The translations under genes were made by a program, and so were the position numbers. From Glandiceps talaboti (taxonomy: Eukaryota > Hemichordata > Enteropneusta > Spengelidae): a DNA stretch of 64,000 nucleotides. The notes under the pieces are model-generated. The model did not search any database and was not told the DNA's origin. It worked only from the letters and a program-made list of their open reading frames with translations. Shown in pieces: positions 1 through 12,800 of the stretch (the stretch's first letter is position 1; each line of letters begins with the position of its first letter). The stretch spans positions 10,547,194 to 10,611,193 of the forward strand of contig NC_135552.1 in the NCBI RefSeq assembly GCF_964340395.1. The letters are read 5' to 3'.

Positions 1-1045
1 CGTGTTCAGACGATAATATGCGAAAGGGGTAAAATAAGGAGAGTTTCTATGACCGTATAATCCATCAAACTGCTATATACGATATATATAGTTGAGAGTG
101 TTTTTTTTATATTCCGAAACACATATCTCGGGTCAAACGTATACTGTATTGCGGACATGTCGTTTGACGTACTTTGTAATGGCTGTATGTAAACATTGTA
201 CATACGGAACAAGACAAGTGCTGCTCACCAGTGTTATATATTGTATGGTTAAGTTGGACTAATTCAATTTTACATCAATTACAATATATTAAAAAACAAA
301 ACACAAGTTCAATGTGGCAATATAAACCCAGTGAAAAGTATGTTACATAAATAATAACAACAGTGTATCCATGACATAAATTAATTGATAACATTAACAA
401 TATATACAATATCGCCGGTGAGCCCCGTTAGTAAACATGTAATTTGTTAACGTTACATCTCTGCAGCTGATACGTATCGGCGTACGTTGCCTGGTACCAG
501 CATGCAATTTTTACAGAAATATTTACTGATTTAGGTTAACTAGTACTACTATACCTGTAGAAGTGTCGTCAATATGAGGTATGAAACACCAAAAAACGTC
601 TCACATCGCCAAATGTCCGCCATGATAGCTAGCAGTTAATATTACTTCCTGTTTGCGTATAAACCGTCGTCTCCAGTAGTACGCCCTCTCACTACATCAT
701 GTATACCAGAGTATACTCTAGATCTGAACACATGTCGACGTTTTTCTCATTACTTTCTGCAAATACCGCACTCCGGTGGTAAAAATGCTAATATTTTTTA
801 TGACACTTTGCACGATTATGCACAAGCTTTGTAATTTATTGATTTCTGCAATACAAGGTTTTCACAAATAATATATTGTGAGGGGTAGGGGTGGGTTTGC
901 CAGTCAAAATTGATATCAAGTGCACTCATAAAATAGCAGTCCCCATGAACTCAACAAGTTTCACCCAAACATTTTCAATTTTGGCCAATTTAGTTAGAAG
1001 AGGGGGTGGGGAGGGGGAGGGGGAGTCTGAGGCCTAACTAAAAGA

Positions 1046-1126
<81 letters not shown>

Positions 1127-1716
1127 CTCGGTGAGTATCAATCTGCTAAGACAGTGCTCTATACCGCAGTGGCAGAGCGTAATAAAAACGTGCTCCATTT
1201 TACAAAACTATATATATATATATCCTACATTGAACTATTGATCATCTCGCCCCTAAAACATAAAAACTTGTCCGCTATTACGATTTCAGATACCTGGTCC
1301 GATGGATGCAAATACAAAACTTTGTTTCGTCTAAATTTATTACTGACTGCTCGAAACTTCGGGACGTGAAATCGGAATATTATCTTTATCGTTCACTTTT
1401 CTCAACGTTTTCATTTCTTCGATCATCGACGATATAGTAAGTACACATGTACGGCAACCAAGAAAGCTTATGATATAATTATCATATTTCTTACTCTTAA
1501 AAAAATCACTGGTTTCGTCGAAATTTGTTTCGTATGTTCACATGCGTAATGTATTTGCACTGCAAGGTAGCACTAAAAATATGCAAACGACAGTGAACAA
1601 GCAAGCGTTTCTTGTACACTAAATCACAAAAACGTATATTTCTTTTAATTCTCAAAATGCGTAGTTTCTGATAGAAATGTCACGATAACAAAACCCAAGA
1701 TGGGTGGGTAACTGAT

Positions 1717-1794
<78 letters not shown>

Positions 1795-2310
1795 CCAGAG
1801 TAGAGAACTTGCACTGGTGTTTTGGGTGTTTCTGTTGCAATGTACACTAGTACTTATGAGTACCTCGTTTATGAAATTATGATCACATAACACACCTCAA
1901 GTACTATATAAGTACCCAGAGTACACACATGTACACTGGCATTCACGTACACGTGTCATGGATTTCTTACACTTTTATTCATTTTTATCAGATCATGTAT
2001 CTGTAAATTTATGTACAAAATTTGACACTTTTTCTGCATCAATAATCACATTCAGTAAAATTGCACATTTTTTACCCGGAACACTTACATACAAAACCTC
2101 AATTAAAAATGTAATTCTAGTTCCTGTCGATACATGCCTTATATGAGTGATACGCTAGAGCATGTAGTTCATTGAAAACAGTAAGGATTTCCTCCACATT
2201 TAGTAGATGTATTATATTTCACCGGATCGTGCATTAGTTATATCTTAACGCCAGGTTTATATTTGGTCAATTTGAAAGTATGCTCCAGTAAGTAGAATAC
2301 AACGTAACGA

Positions 2311-2521
2311 CAATCAGATTAAAGTCTGGTGTAGTGAATACGGTTCGATGTCTTTACTTACCTCTATGTCATTCGTTTATTGTCCTTCGTTCTTTTTTTG
2401 TTCCGCTAGTGGGCGTCTCCTTCCTACAGGTGCTCACTCACAGAACAACAAAATCGAAAACAAACGACAATAAACGAACGACATCAAGCCGTAGCCATTA
2501 CATCAGATTGTAATCAGATTG
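2311..2521. mobile_element. Foldback (MITE-like) element, family D copy 1
   Basis: Starts CAATCAGATTAAAGTCTGGT and ends with the near reverse complement CATCAGATTGTAATCAGATTG. Inner segments also pair (CGTTTATTGTCCTTCGTT with AACAAACGACAATAAACGAA). The ends match those of the element at 54616-54855, so it is a dispersed non-autonomous family. There is no coding capacity. Confidence 0.75.
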
Positions 2522-2729
2522 AATGCTACAAGTAACTTTTGAATGTTCAGCAAAAATTACGTCAACCCTAAAATGTTTCAGCTCAGCTTGTTCACACTGT
2601 CATCATACAATTAATCATTGTCATCATACAATTAATCATTCAGACTTTACATAAGTATTGGTTTTCTTTACTTCTTCTGTGACCTTAATATACATATATC
2701 TTGATTATTTCATATAACGAAATACACTG

Positions 2730-2812
<83 letters not shown>

Positions 2813-2995
2813 AACAGATTTGTTGAATTTAGTTCTTTTTTAAATGTAAAACATACAGCTCAGCAGAATCAAAGATTTCTTGTTATTATCAAACATCTGG
2901 ATATTGTTATTTAGAAAATAAATAGTCTATGATATAGACATTACAATACAATGTGATAGGTGTAATACAATACACCCACTAGGATACAATACTTT

Positions 2996-3160
2996 ACTGT
3001 ACAGTACAGTACAGTACAGTAAAGTACAATACAATACAGTACAATACAATGTAATGTAATGTAATGTAATACAATACAATACAATACAATACAACACAAT
3101 ACAATACAATACAATACAATACAATACAATACAATACAATACAATACAATTATAATACAA
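2996..3160. repeat. ACAAT/ACAGT pentanucleotide microsatellite
   Basis: Tandem ACAGT then TAATG/ACAAT pentamers, about 165 bp. Open frames over it on the minus strand (YCIVL repeats) are artefacts of the period. Confidence 0.95.
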
Positions 3161-3404
3161 TACAACTTCGAGAAATTATGTCTGCCAGTAAAAAATGAAA
3201 ATGAGTACTTAAAATGCAAGACCTTTACAAACATATTCTACATACACAGGATAAAAGAACAGAGCAAAAACTCAAAAGGCATTGTGGTACAATAAAAAGA
3301 GTAAAGATAGTTTTAAAACTTAGCATATTGGGCTAAAGTTGAAAAAGTGAGCATATTGAGCTGAAGTCAAGGTCTGTCCATCTGTCTATTTATCTATCTA
3401 TCTA

Positions 3405-3441
<37 letters not shown>

Positions 3442-3442
3442 A

Positions 3443-3477
<35 letters not shown>

Positions 3478-4199
3478 TGGTTGGTTGTGTAAACTGAATC
3501 ATTGTTGATATAAATGAATGCTTGTAACATGTTGTGGTGCCGGGATTGAAGTCTGAGTGTCACTTCTACAACTTTACAACAACAACACACAAATAACTAT
3601 CTTTTGAATACAAACAAGGTCAGTAGCATGAATTTAAAGTCAATATCTACATCATCAATTATTTTGTACATTATTTATCATTAATCAATAAATAATTTAT
3701 AAATACATTATTATAATTGTTACATCGGGTACATCTAGGGAACTGCATAATAAATATATGCTTTGACGGCAAGTTTCTGTTTAAATCAATACACAGTATT
3801 TTAAGGAATAAAAGAGAGCAAACTCTACACATTAATTAGTTTTGACTTATTGCAGCCAATTATCTTATTAAAGGGAACACCACTCCAGGTAATAAAAGTG
3901 TTTTCATCAACTTTGGCTTCTGGGTAGTCATATCATGATTTTACATTATGTGATTTTTGTTTTGTGTTTTGTGTTTCTCAACAATTTAGCAAAATTATAG
4001 AGAAATATATAGATAAAAAAACAAGAACTAAAATATATTGATTGAGTTTGTATATTACACTTAGTGACTAGGCAAGAAACTATAATGATTACAGAAGATA
4101 TAATTATAACCAAATGTTTACATCCTTGATACAAACTGCATTAGTATCATATACCCAGTGTCACTTCCAATTTAATTCAATGGAGAGTGTGACATGCAT

Positions 4200-4345
4200 C
4201 ATTTTCCATATCATGCCCTGGCATAGTCTGTAAGGTACGTCGTGATGGGGCGCCCTCACACATCAGCCAGGGGATGAGAGAAGGCTGGTTAAGGCAGAAT
4301 GACACGATGTATCTTACAGTCTAGCCTTGCCATACTTTGCCCAAA
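4200..4345. mobile_element. Small foldback element near the 3' end of the NB-ARC gene
   Basis: Arms TAGTCTGTAAGGTACGTCGT (4214-4233) and ACGATGTATCTTACAGTCTA (4303-4322) are near-perfect inverted repeats. Outer flanks ATGCCCTGGCA and TGCCATACTTTGCC pair more loosely. The spacer is ~70 bp with a GC-rich centre. Confidence 0.6.
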
Positions 4346-4400
4346 TATAGCTAAGTGATGCACTTGTCAATATCTATTTGCTCAGTGATTCAGTTTTGAT

Positions 4401-4406
4401 TTTATT
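4401..4406 (-). terminator. Polyadenylation signal AATAAA
   Basis: TTTATT on the plus strand reads AATAAA on the minus strand, 100 nt past the stop of exon 15. Its position is consistent with the 3' end of the NB-ARC gene, although such hexamers are common in AT-rich DNA. Confidence 0.4.
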
Positions 4407-4505
4407 TCAGTATTTTTTTTTTCATTTTTGAGCATTAAAATAATGTTTCACTATCAATTAATATGTAATTTATGTGGATATGTGATTTATGATGTTTCCA
4501 TACCA

Positions 4506-4624
4506 CTAAGGGTATATGATAAAACCTTTATGGCTTGGATGCGGGTTTTGTTGAACTTGGTAGTATGGCTTACGAGCCTGCCCCTTTTGCCATACAACCT
4601 TGATCCACAAAACCCACATCTTGG
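4506..4624 (-). CDS. Exon 15: candidate terminal coding exon
   Basis: Acceptor ACATCTTTGCAG. In the phase inherited from exon 14 it reads AKMWVLWIKVVWQKGQARKP and on to a TAG at 4508-4506 (39 codons including the stop). The base composition is richer in G and C than its surroundings. An alternative frame contains CGFCG but needs a different phase. It could instead be 3' UTR or a repeat fragment. Confidence 0.45.
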
Positions 4625-6851
4625 CTGCAAAGATGTACAGTTGAAATTTCTACACAATAATACTGTTAAAATTATTATGTGCATACATGTCAACACACAA
4701 TATAAGTTTATTTTCAGTAACTTTACCAGTTGCCAAAGATCTGTGACAATTTTCTTCACTACGAACAACTGGCCTTTTCATGTACTGTTTGTTCTTTATT
4801 CTAGCATTTGGTGCCATATCACTATAACTTTCAAAAATATCTTCTGACTTGTAAGACTTTCTCATGTGGTCAAGAATCCTAAAACTACCTGGAAGTGTAA
4901 GTATGTTATTCCATTTCTCATACACTTGTACTGACATGTCTGTACGAAGTACGAGCGATCTTGCTGATTCAGATTTCTTGTTCTCTAGGTCTTCATAATT
5001 CTGAGTATTTCTCATCTCATTGTGACTACTTCCTGGTTTATCAGGGTCTTGTTGATGCACTTCTGTATCAACACCTACACATTTCATTCTCCTTTGTTCA
5101 GATGTTGATTCCAATGAACATTTCAAGTTTTCACTCTGACTGACTTTGTCTTCATTCTGGGGTTCGATAGCCGTTGCTTGTCGAACTTCTGGTTTATTTT
5201 CATCATCTGTTATACATGCTTCAAAGAAGAGAATACAAGTAAAATTACATATTAATAGAAGATGAAAGACATCATCTAATTCATTGTAAATTATATACAA
5301 AACAAAGAGAAAAAATGTTTAGTATTATCACTACCCTCAACTCAAACTTTATAAACTTAGATAGAGGAGAGCAATTTAGATATATACTACAATCAAAACA
5401 TAAGGATATTATAACCGCTCTCTACATATACCTGGATGATACATGTAGTCAATAGACACACACTAGAACTACTGTATACTTTAATATTTATATTTCATAG
5501 ATCATTATTAACTTTATTTTGTTTAAATACCAAATTAGAAATGTAAAATTTTCTAAACGGCTAAAATAAAGTGTTATCTTATCTTATCTTTTATCTTTAT
5601 CTTATTAATAAAGGGCAAGATTTGGCTACAGAGTGAACCTTATAATGAGACAACTATGAAACTATGACATAGAAACAAATTATTAACAGTCACTGCATGA
5701 AAAGGTGGAGTTTGTGGTTCCATATACATGACGGTCACTCAACGGAATTGCAGCAATTCTGGATTCGCTGCAATTCCGTTGTGTGTCCATCATGTGTATA
5801 GAAATGGAAATACCACCCATTCATGCACTGTGCCACGATTTTTCATCTTGGGTATATTTCTCTTACAGTGCAATTTTTAGTATACATTACATTTCATGGT
5901 TTTATAAATGGGTCTTTTACACTAAAATATGTACAAACAATAAAATAAACTTTTTCAAATCAAATTATATAAAATGCTGTTGGAAACACTCCATAACGAC
6001 ATACTAAGTAATTTAACATATAACAATAAATTTACTGTAAAGGCTAACAAAAAATTGTGTGGTTCCAATTACGCTGAATTTAGAATAGGTGGGGTAGGTA
6101 GATTTTTTTTGTGAGTGTCAGGTTATGTTTTCAGTTATTTTCATATGGTCTCTGTGTTATTGGTTTCTTCCCATCAGATGTACAGCCATTACAGATTGGA
6201 AGAATAGTTTTATATTATATTGTCTTATATCATATGTCAGTTTCGGCAGCCACTATTTCTCATGAGACTTCACACTTTTCATGATTGTATTTATTTTTTC
6301 TTGAATATGTAAAAAAAAAAGTTTTCGGTTGGCAGTGAAAAACTAGGTGGGGTCAGGTATTAAACCGGAACTGAACAATTTTTATAGGACTAATCCGTAC
6401 ATAATGTCTGTAACTTTGAACTATTCATCATCAATTTGTGCGAGTTGAAAGACATGGCCAACCTTTACATGAAATCACTTATTAATCATTGTAATAAGCT
6501 GTCTACTTGTCATTGGTGGTACTGCATACTTTGGCTTGATGTCCATGTGTAACCAGTTGTGTAAAAAAATATGAACCATTGTTTGTCAACACATTGCAAA
6601 TTTGGGGGATGCTGATAGTGGTGATCATTAGGCAATCATACATGTTTCAGTAAGTGCAACAACATGTCAATATTGAAAATAGGGGACGTTCATTATTTTC
6701 ATATATTATGGAAGGGGGGGGGGGGGGCATTGCAATTGCTTTTCTGAGAGTAGCGGTGTCCTAAAAATTTCAGTTTTGTAAAGAGGATACCTGCTTAGCA
6801 ATTTCTCACTCCTTCCTCCTACCATAAATAACTAAGCTAGAAATTACAAAA

Positions 6852-6894
<43 letters not shown>

Positions 6895-9800
6895 ATATAT
6901 TCCTATTAAGGGTACTGGGACTATATCATTAAAAAAGTGAATGAATCAATTAGCCTGTGAAAATGTCTACCTTTGTGTTGCATCAATCCTTGAAATAGCC
7001 ACCTTGAGTTCGTAACAACTTCTGACAGTAAATTCTGAAGAAATCTACATCTCTCTAAATGGAATAAGACTTTGGGTATGCAATCAGACATCAAAATTTG
7101 ATTCATCGTATCTCTGAGGTCAACTTTGATTCTCAAAGACGAGTTTCCAAAGGAGCCAGCTGACCAGGGAATAACAGCTGTAAAGGAGAGAATGAAAATG
7201 ATAAAATTAATCCATCGTAATTGGTAAATAAAAATCTGTAAGTCTCCAAACTTCAGGAACACTGTATTTCAACTACAGCCCTGTTTCAGTTATGGTACGT
7301 CCCTTATAAAAATGGAAATATCACACAGAGAAATATATTTTATAAGGTAGTTATGATTATTCAACTATATATATAAAAAATTATATATTTTTATACGTAA
7401 CTTTACCACCATTGTTCATTTCTCTGTGTCTAAATATATTGACTTCTCGTGATATTAACTGTAAAATTAATTATTATATTATTATAATAATAATAATAAT
7501 AATGCATATATCCTACCAGGTTCCAAGTTATACAGCTGAGTTGACTGGGAAACTACCGCTGTTTGAATCACTGTTTGCCAAAAGGGGGCGCCACTCAGAA
7601 ACTAATAACAGAGGCAATCTGCAATCTGCAGAAGTTCCAAGATGGCCACTGTAACCATGCAACCATCATGACACCATACACATATACTCTGATAATGAAA
7701 AGCAGTTCTAATTACTTACCTTGGTGTTTCTTTTGTACTTCTTGATCAGCTTTTTCAATCAATTCTGTGGCTTTCTGCTGATGCTCCAATGCATCCGTTA
7801 TCTTGGCAACATCAAAGTACACATTTCCAAGTTTGAAATGAGCTGTTACAGTAATTGAAAATAGAGAATGGAGGAATTTATATGGACCAGACAAGTATAT
7901 ATTTTAAAATTTGTAAATTTAAAACGTTCTTCTTTAACTGTATCCTTGTCAAAAGAAATTTAAATCTGATCATATTCATAATATGTTTCATAAATAAATT
8001 TCCGCTTAAACTTTTGTTATTGTGTATGTCATGGAATTTGTAAGGCATCAATCTTTATTCTCATGAACAATTACTTAAAAACATATTTCATTTATTTCTG
8101 TAATATCCATAGTTTTCCTTGTCATTAAATCTATTGGGTATATGGTTGACCACCTTATCTTCTTTTGCATGGTGAACCACTTTATAAATGGTGGACCATA
8201 TGTGTGCAAATCTAAGTATTGTTGGTCATGCTACCGATAGTAGAACAATCTGTCAATGGTTGAACATCTATGGTGGACCACTATATCTATGATTGACCAC
8301 TTTCTCAATGGTTGACAACTCTATCTATGGTTGACCACTCCGTCAATGATTGACCACTCTATATACAACATGTATAGTAGACCATTCTGTTTGGTTGACC
8401 ACTCTATCAATGGTAGACCACCCTGTCTATGATTATAACCATTCTATCATTGGTTGAAAATTGGTGGTCCACTCTATCTATGGTAGACCAATCTATCAAT
8501 AGTACTCTATCTATTGTGGATCAGTCTATCAATGGTAGACCACCCTGTCTTAGAATAATGGTTGACCACTCAATCTATGGTGCACACGGCCCACTCTATC
8601 ACTGACCACTCTATCAATGTGGCTAACGCCATCTATGGTTTTAATTATACCGGTAAATCAAATCTATCCTTAAAACTATATTTGTCAATGATCAATATCT
8701 GGTCACAAATTAGAATTTAGCAAACACTGCCTACCTTCGGCAAGTTTCTTGTACTTAATATGATCTGGTTTCAATGTAAGCAGGGCCTCCGCAACTCTGA
8801 ATGACGTCTCAAATATAGGTTCAGCGGTCCTCGGTCGTCTCTTCACACTTCGTAAGTAGTAGCCTACATTGTTAAACAGTGGCACTGGGTCTTCCAGATC
8901 TTTCTTCATTGTCTCAACAAACTGTTTGGTGAAGGTGTTTTGTAAGGCTGCTGTATGAAGTATTATTTCTTCCTTTTCTGGTGGTAGTGGCACTGTTAAC
9001 CCAATCATCTCTGACTTCTTTGGAAATGTTGTCTTTAGCACCATCGTGGCATTGTTGACTGCTTGCACATATCTGGAAATCTTTCTCTGAAGGCTTTGTT
9101 TCACCATGTCTTGGATGACCTTGGGAATGCTGAAAACTGATGGCTTTCGGTCAGATGTCAGTGCTAGGTTGTGGTGGCAAAGAATCAATAGTAACAAATC
9201 TATGAAGTTTCTCTCTGATTCCTGATGCTGTCTGGCTCTTTTGTCTTCAGAGCCAACGTAAAGATCTTCTGCCAGCCTGTCCATGGACTCTGTGTGTTTC
9301 ACCAGTAGAGTTGCTCCATTGACCACAACAGATTTAGAGATAGTTGATGCAAAGAAAGACAAGGTGTTTAACATCGTCAAAGCTGCCACACCATTGGGGT
9401 GACTTTTCACATCTCTTCGTACCAATTTCCAAATACAAGTTCTGAATGAGACGACTTGTGGTAGATTGACTGTTATTTCTTGTACTGCTGAACTCTGCTT
9501 TTTAGATTGGTCAGTCACTTCAAAGCTTTCAGTTTCATCATCTGGTTCATCCACATCATTGATCTTCTCATCGCTAACTGTTGTATCATCATTATCCTCA
9601 TCTACACCATTTGAATCCTGTGATAGTATGAGAGACATCATCTGGTACTGCTGTCTGTATGTTACAAAGCTTGATCTCTTCTCCTTTATGTAGCAGCCTG
9701 CTGATTTGATGGCCAGTGGCAAGTTTTCCAGTTCTTCAACCAGTACTTGCAGGGCTTGGTAGTTTTGCCTGTCTTCACCTTCCATCTGTCTCAAAGTTGT

Positions 9801-12800
9801 GTACACTTGTGTTGTTGGTGTTCCCTGGCAACACAACAGTAACTTCATTGATGCAGCCTTTGACAAGGGACCAATAGTGATATCTTCTCGAACACCAGGG
9901 AAATGTTCTTTGAATTTTGCGTGTCTGGTAGTGATGATAATGTGGCCTTTACTTGGAAATACTGGAAAATAGTGTTTGATGAGTTCTAAGTCAGTGACAT
10001 CATCCAAGATAAGTAGCCAGCCTGGATTGGACTCCAACCATGTCAAAGCCTGTGACTTGGTTTGTCTTGCTGTTATACAAGTCTGTCCATCATCCAAAGT
10101 ACTTCCCAGGTTCAGGTTTTGGAACTGTAAGAAAAGTTTCTTTTTCAATTAGATGTTTATTATTCTACTAGTATTAACGTATCCCTGACAGGAAGCATTG
10201 ATAATAAAAATTTGTAATAAAATCTACATTTTTTATGCTGATACATATGAAAAGCTGATTACTTAAACGCATTCATTTATCTTCAAATGGCAATTCATCT
10301 GAGTTTGTAAACCATAGTAGATAAATCCTAGACACTGAGACTAGGCACTTTGAACGAGGGGAGAAGGTAGCTATCTACATCCGGGCACTTACATAATCAT
10401 TGAACAGAGATGGAGGGTGATATAAACTTCCAGGAACCTATGAACCCTTAATAGGCTCACATGTCCACAAGGTCAAGGGTACTGAATAGTGGGTCAATCT
10501 GTTGATGAAGACTGAAGTGTGCAGTTGAAAATTTCAGGTAAAATGTTCAAGTTGTGTTGGGAACAAAAGTTAAATTACAAGCACTCATTGATTTTGGACC
10601 CCCGGTTTAATATTTACACACTACGTACAAAAAAACACCCTAATTTGTGAAAGTGATACAAGATATGTTTTTTCTTCTTGATCTGAAGTCCTTTCAGTAT
10701 GGAATATAATGGACCAAAAATGTAGACTTGACTTTGAAGTCCAATGCAGTCACAATTCTTGGTACCTGCAGTACAATTATACCACCTAGGTATGTAGTAA
10801 AGATTAGGTATAAAAAAGAAAGCTGAACATGTGAAAGTGATGAACACTATATTGTACTTGCAGTACTTTCAGCCTGAAACAATCTGAATTGTAAATATTG
10901 TGTATATCACTAAAACCAATGCTGTCATTGTTATGGGCATACTGGATACCTACCTCAGTTTTACCCATACCACTAAATAATTAGAAGTTGACTTACTATT
11001 GTACTAAATCCATGGTCCAATGCTGTCATTGTGATGGGCATACTGGAGACCTACCTCAATTTTACCCATACCACTAAATAATTAGAAGTTGACTTACTAT
11101 TGTACTAAATCCATGGTCCAATGCAGTCATTGTGATGGGCATACTGGAGACCTACCTCAATTTTACCCATACCACTAAATAATTAGAAGTTGACTTACTA
11201 TTGTACTAAATCCATGGTCTAATGCAGTCATTGTGATGGGCATACTGGAGACCTACCTCAATTTTACCCATACCACTAAATAATTAGAAGTTGACTTACT
11301 ATTGTACTAAATCCATGGTCTATTATGCAGTCATTGTGATGGGCATACTGGAGACCTACCTCAATTTTACCCATACCACTAAATAATTAGAAGTTGACTT
11401 ACTATTGTACTAAATCCATGGTCTATTATGCAGTCATTGTGATGGGCATACTGGATACCTACCTCAGTTTTACCCATACCACTAAATAATTAGAAGTTGA
11501 CTTACTATTGTACTAAATCCATGGTCTAATGCAGTCATTGTGATGGGCATACTGGAGACCTACCTCAATTTTACCCATACCACTAAATGAATAGAAGTTG
11601 ACTTACTATTGTACTAAATCCATGGTCCAATGCTGTCATTGTGATGGGCATACTGGAGACCTACCTCAGTTTTACCCATACCACTAAATAATTAGAAGTT
11701 GACTTACTATTGTACTAAATCCATGGTCCAATGCAGTCATTGTGATGGGCATACTGGATACCTACCTCAGTTTTACCAATACCACTAAATAAATAGAAGT
11801 TGACTTACTATTGTACTAAATCCATGGTCCAATGCAGTCATTGTGATGGGCATACTGGATACCTACCTCAGTTTTACCAATACCACTAAATAAATAGAAG
11901 TTGACTTACTATTGTACTAAATCCATGGTCCAATGCAGTCATTGTGATGGGCATACTGGATACCTACCTCAGTTTTACCAATACCACTAAATAAATAGAA
12001 GTTGACTTACTATTGTACTAAATCCATGGTCCAATGCAGTCATTGTGATGGGCATACTGGATACCTACCTCAGTTTTACCCATACCACTAAATAATTAGA
12101 AGTTGACTTACTATTGTACTAAATCCATGGTCCAATGCAGTCATTGTGATGGGCATACTGGATACCTACCTCAGTTTTACCAATACCACTAAATAAATAG
12201 AAGTTGACTTACTATTGTACTAAATCCATGGTCTAATGCAGTCATTGTAGCAGCATTCATCCAGTACAGTCCTGATGGATAGTCTCTGTGGTACCTGTAG
12301 GCATACTGGATAGCTACCTCAGTTTTACCAATGCCTCCAACACCACTAAGAACCTGAACAAATTTGAAATATGATCACAAATACTTGAATGTCTCCGAAA
12401 CATTAATGATGAATAATTGAATCACTGCCTGGTCAAGGTCCGTCGTAGATGGATCGAAACATTACATTTAATTGTTTCTAATTTATCATTCCAAAGTAAC
12501 TATATTTTACTGTTCTATATATAATGCACAGAGTGGTAATACCTACATGTATCAGGTTATCCTTAGACACGTCTTCCAAGATATCTTGTTTACATACTCT
12601 ATAAGAATTGTATATCCTGTCATGTATAGCATCATTGCCAACAAAGATGTCAGATGGTGGGGGTGATAAACCTAAAGAATAATGAACAGTTTTTTTATAG
12701 TTTGTTAGATTCTGGGTGCCATTTTCCCCACAACTTTAAATCTTTTTAAAATAATATGATAAAACAATATGACAGAACCCCATGATGCATAAGTGCTAGT

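Larger units (their letters stand above)
1..4200. other. Gene-free AT-rich segment with microsatellites and one foldback element
   Basis: No ORF here has coding character. It contains (TA)n at 1049-1126 and 2731-2809, (TG)n at 1719-1790, an ACAAT/ACAGT pentamer array at 2996-3160 and TCTG at 3387-3480. The foldback at 2311-2521 is listed separately. Confidence 0.7.

Noticed and set aside
2927-3234. Two overlapping minus-strand ORFs rich in YCIVL
   Set aside because: They are generated by the ACAAT pentamer repeat, and both frames are equally open.
4487-4768. Alternate frame over exon 15 with CGFCG, resembling a zinc ribbon
   Set aside because: It needs a phase that does not match the preceding donor, and there is no second Cys pair at suitable spacing.
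4428-4847. 139-codon plus-strand ORF
   Set aside because: It is antisense to the two last exons of the minus-strand gene, with no coding features of its own.
10914-12240. CRISPR-like or multi-exon P-loop gene interpretation of the 101-bp array
   Set aside because: There are no variable spacers. Units are continuous and frame-shifted with stops, so they cannot encode repeated P-loops in frame.
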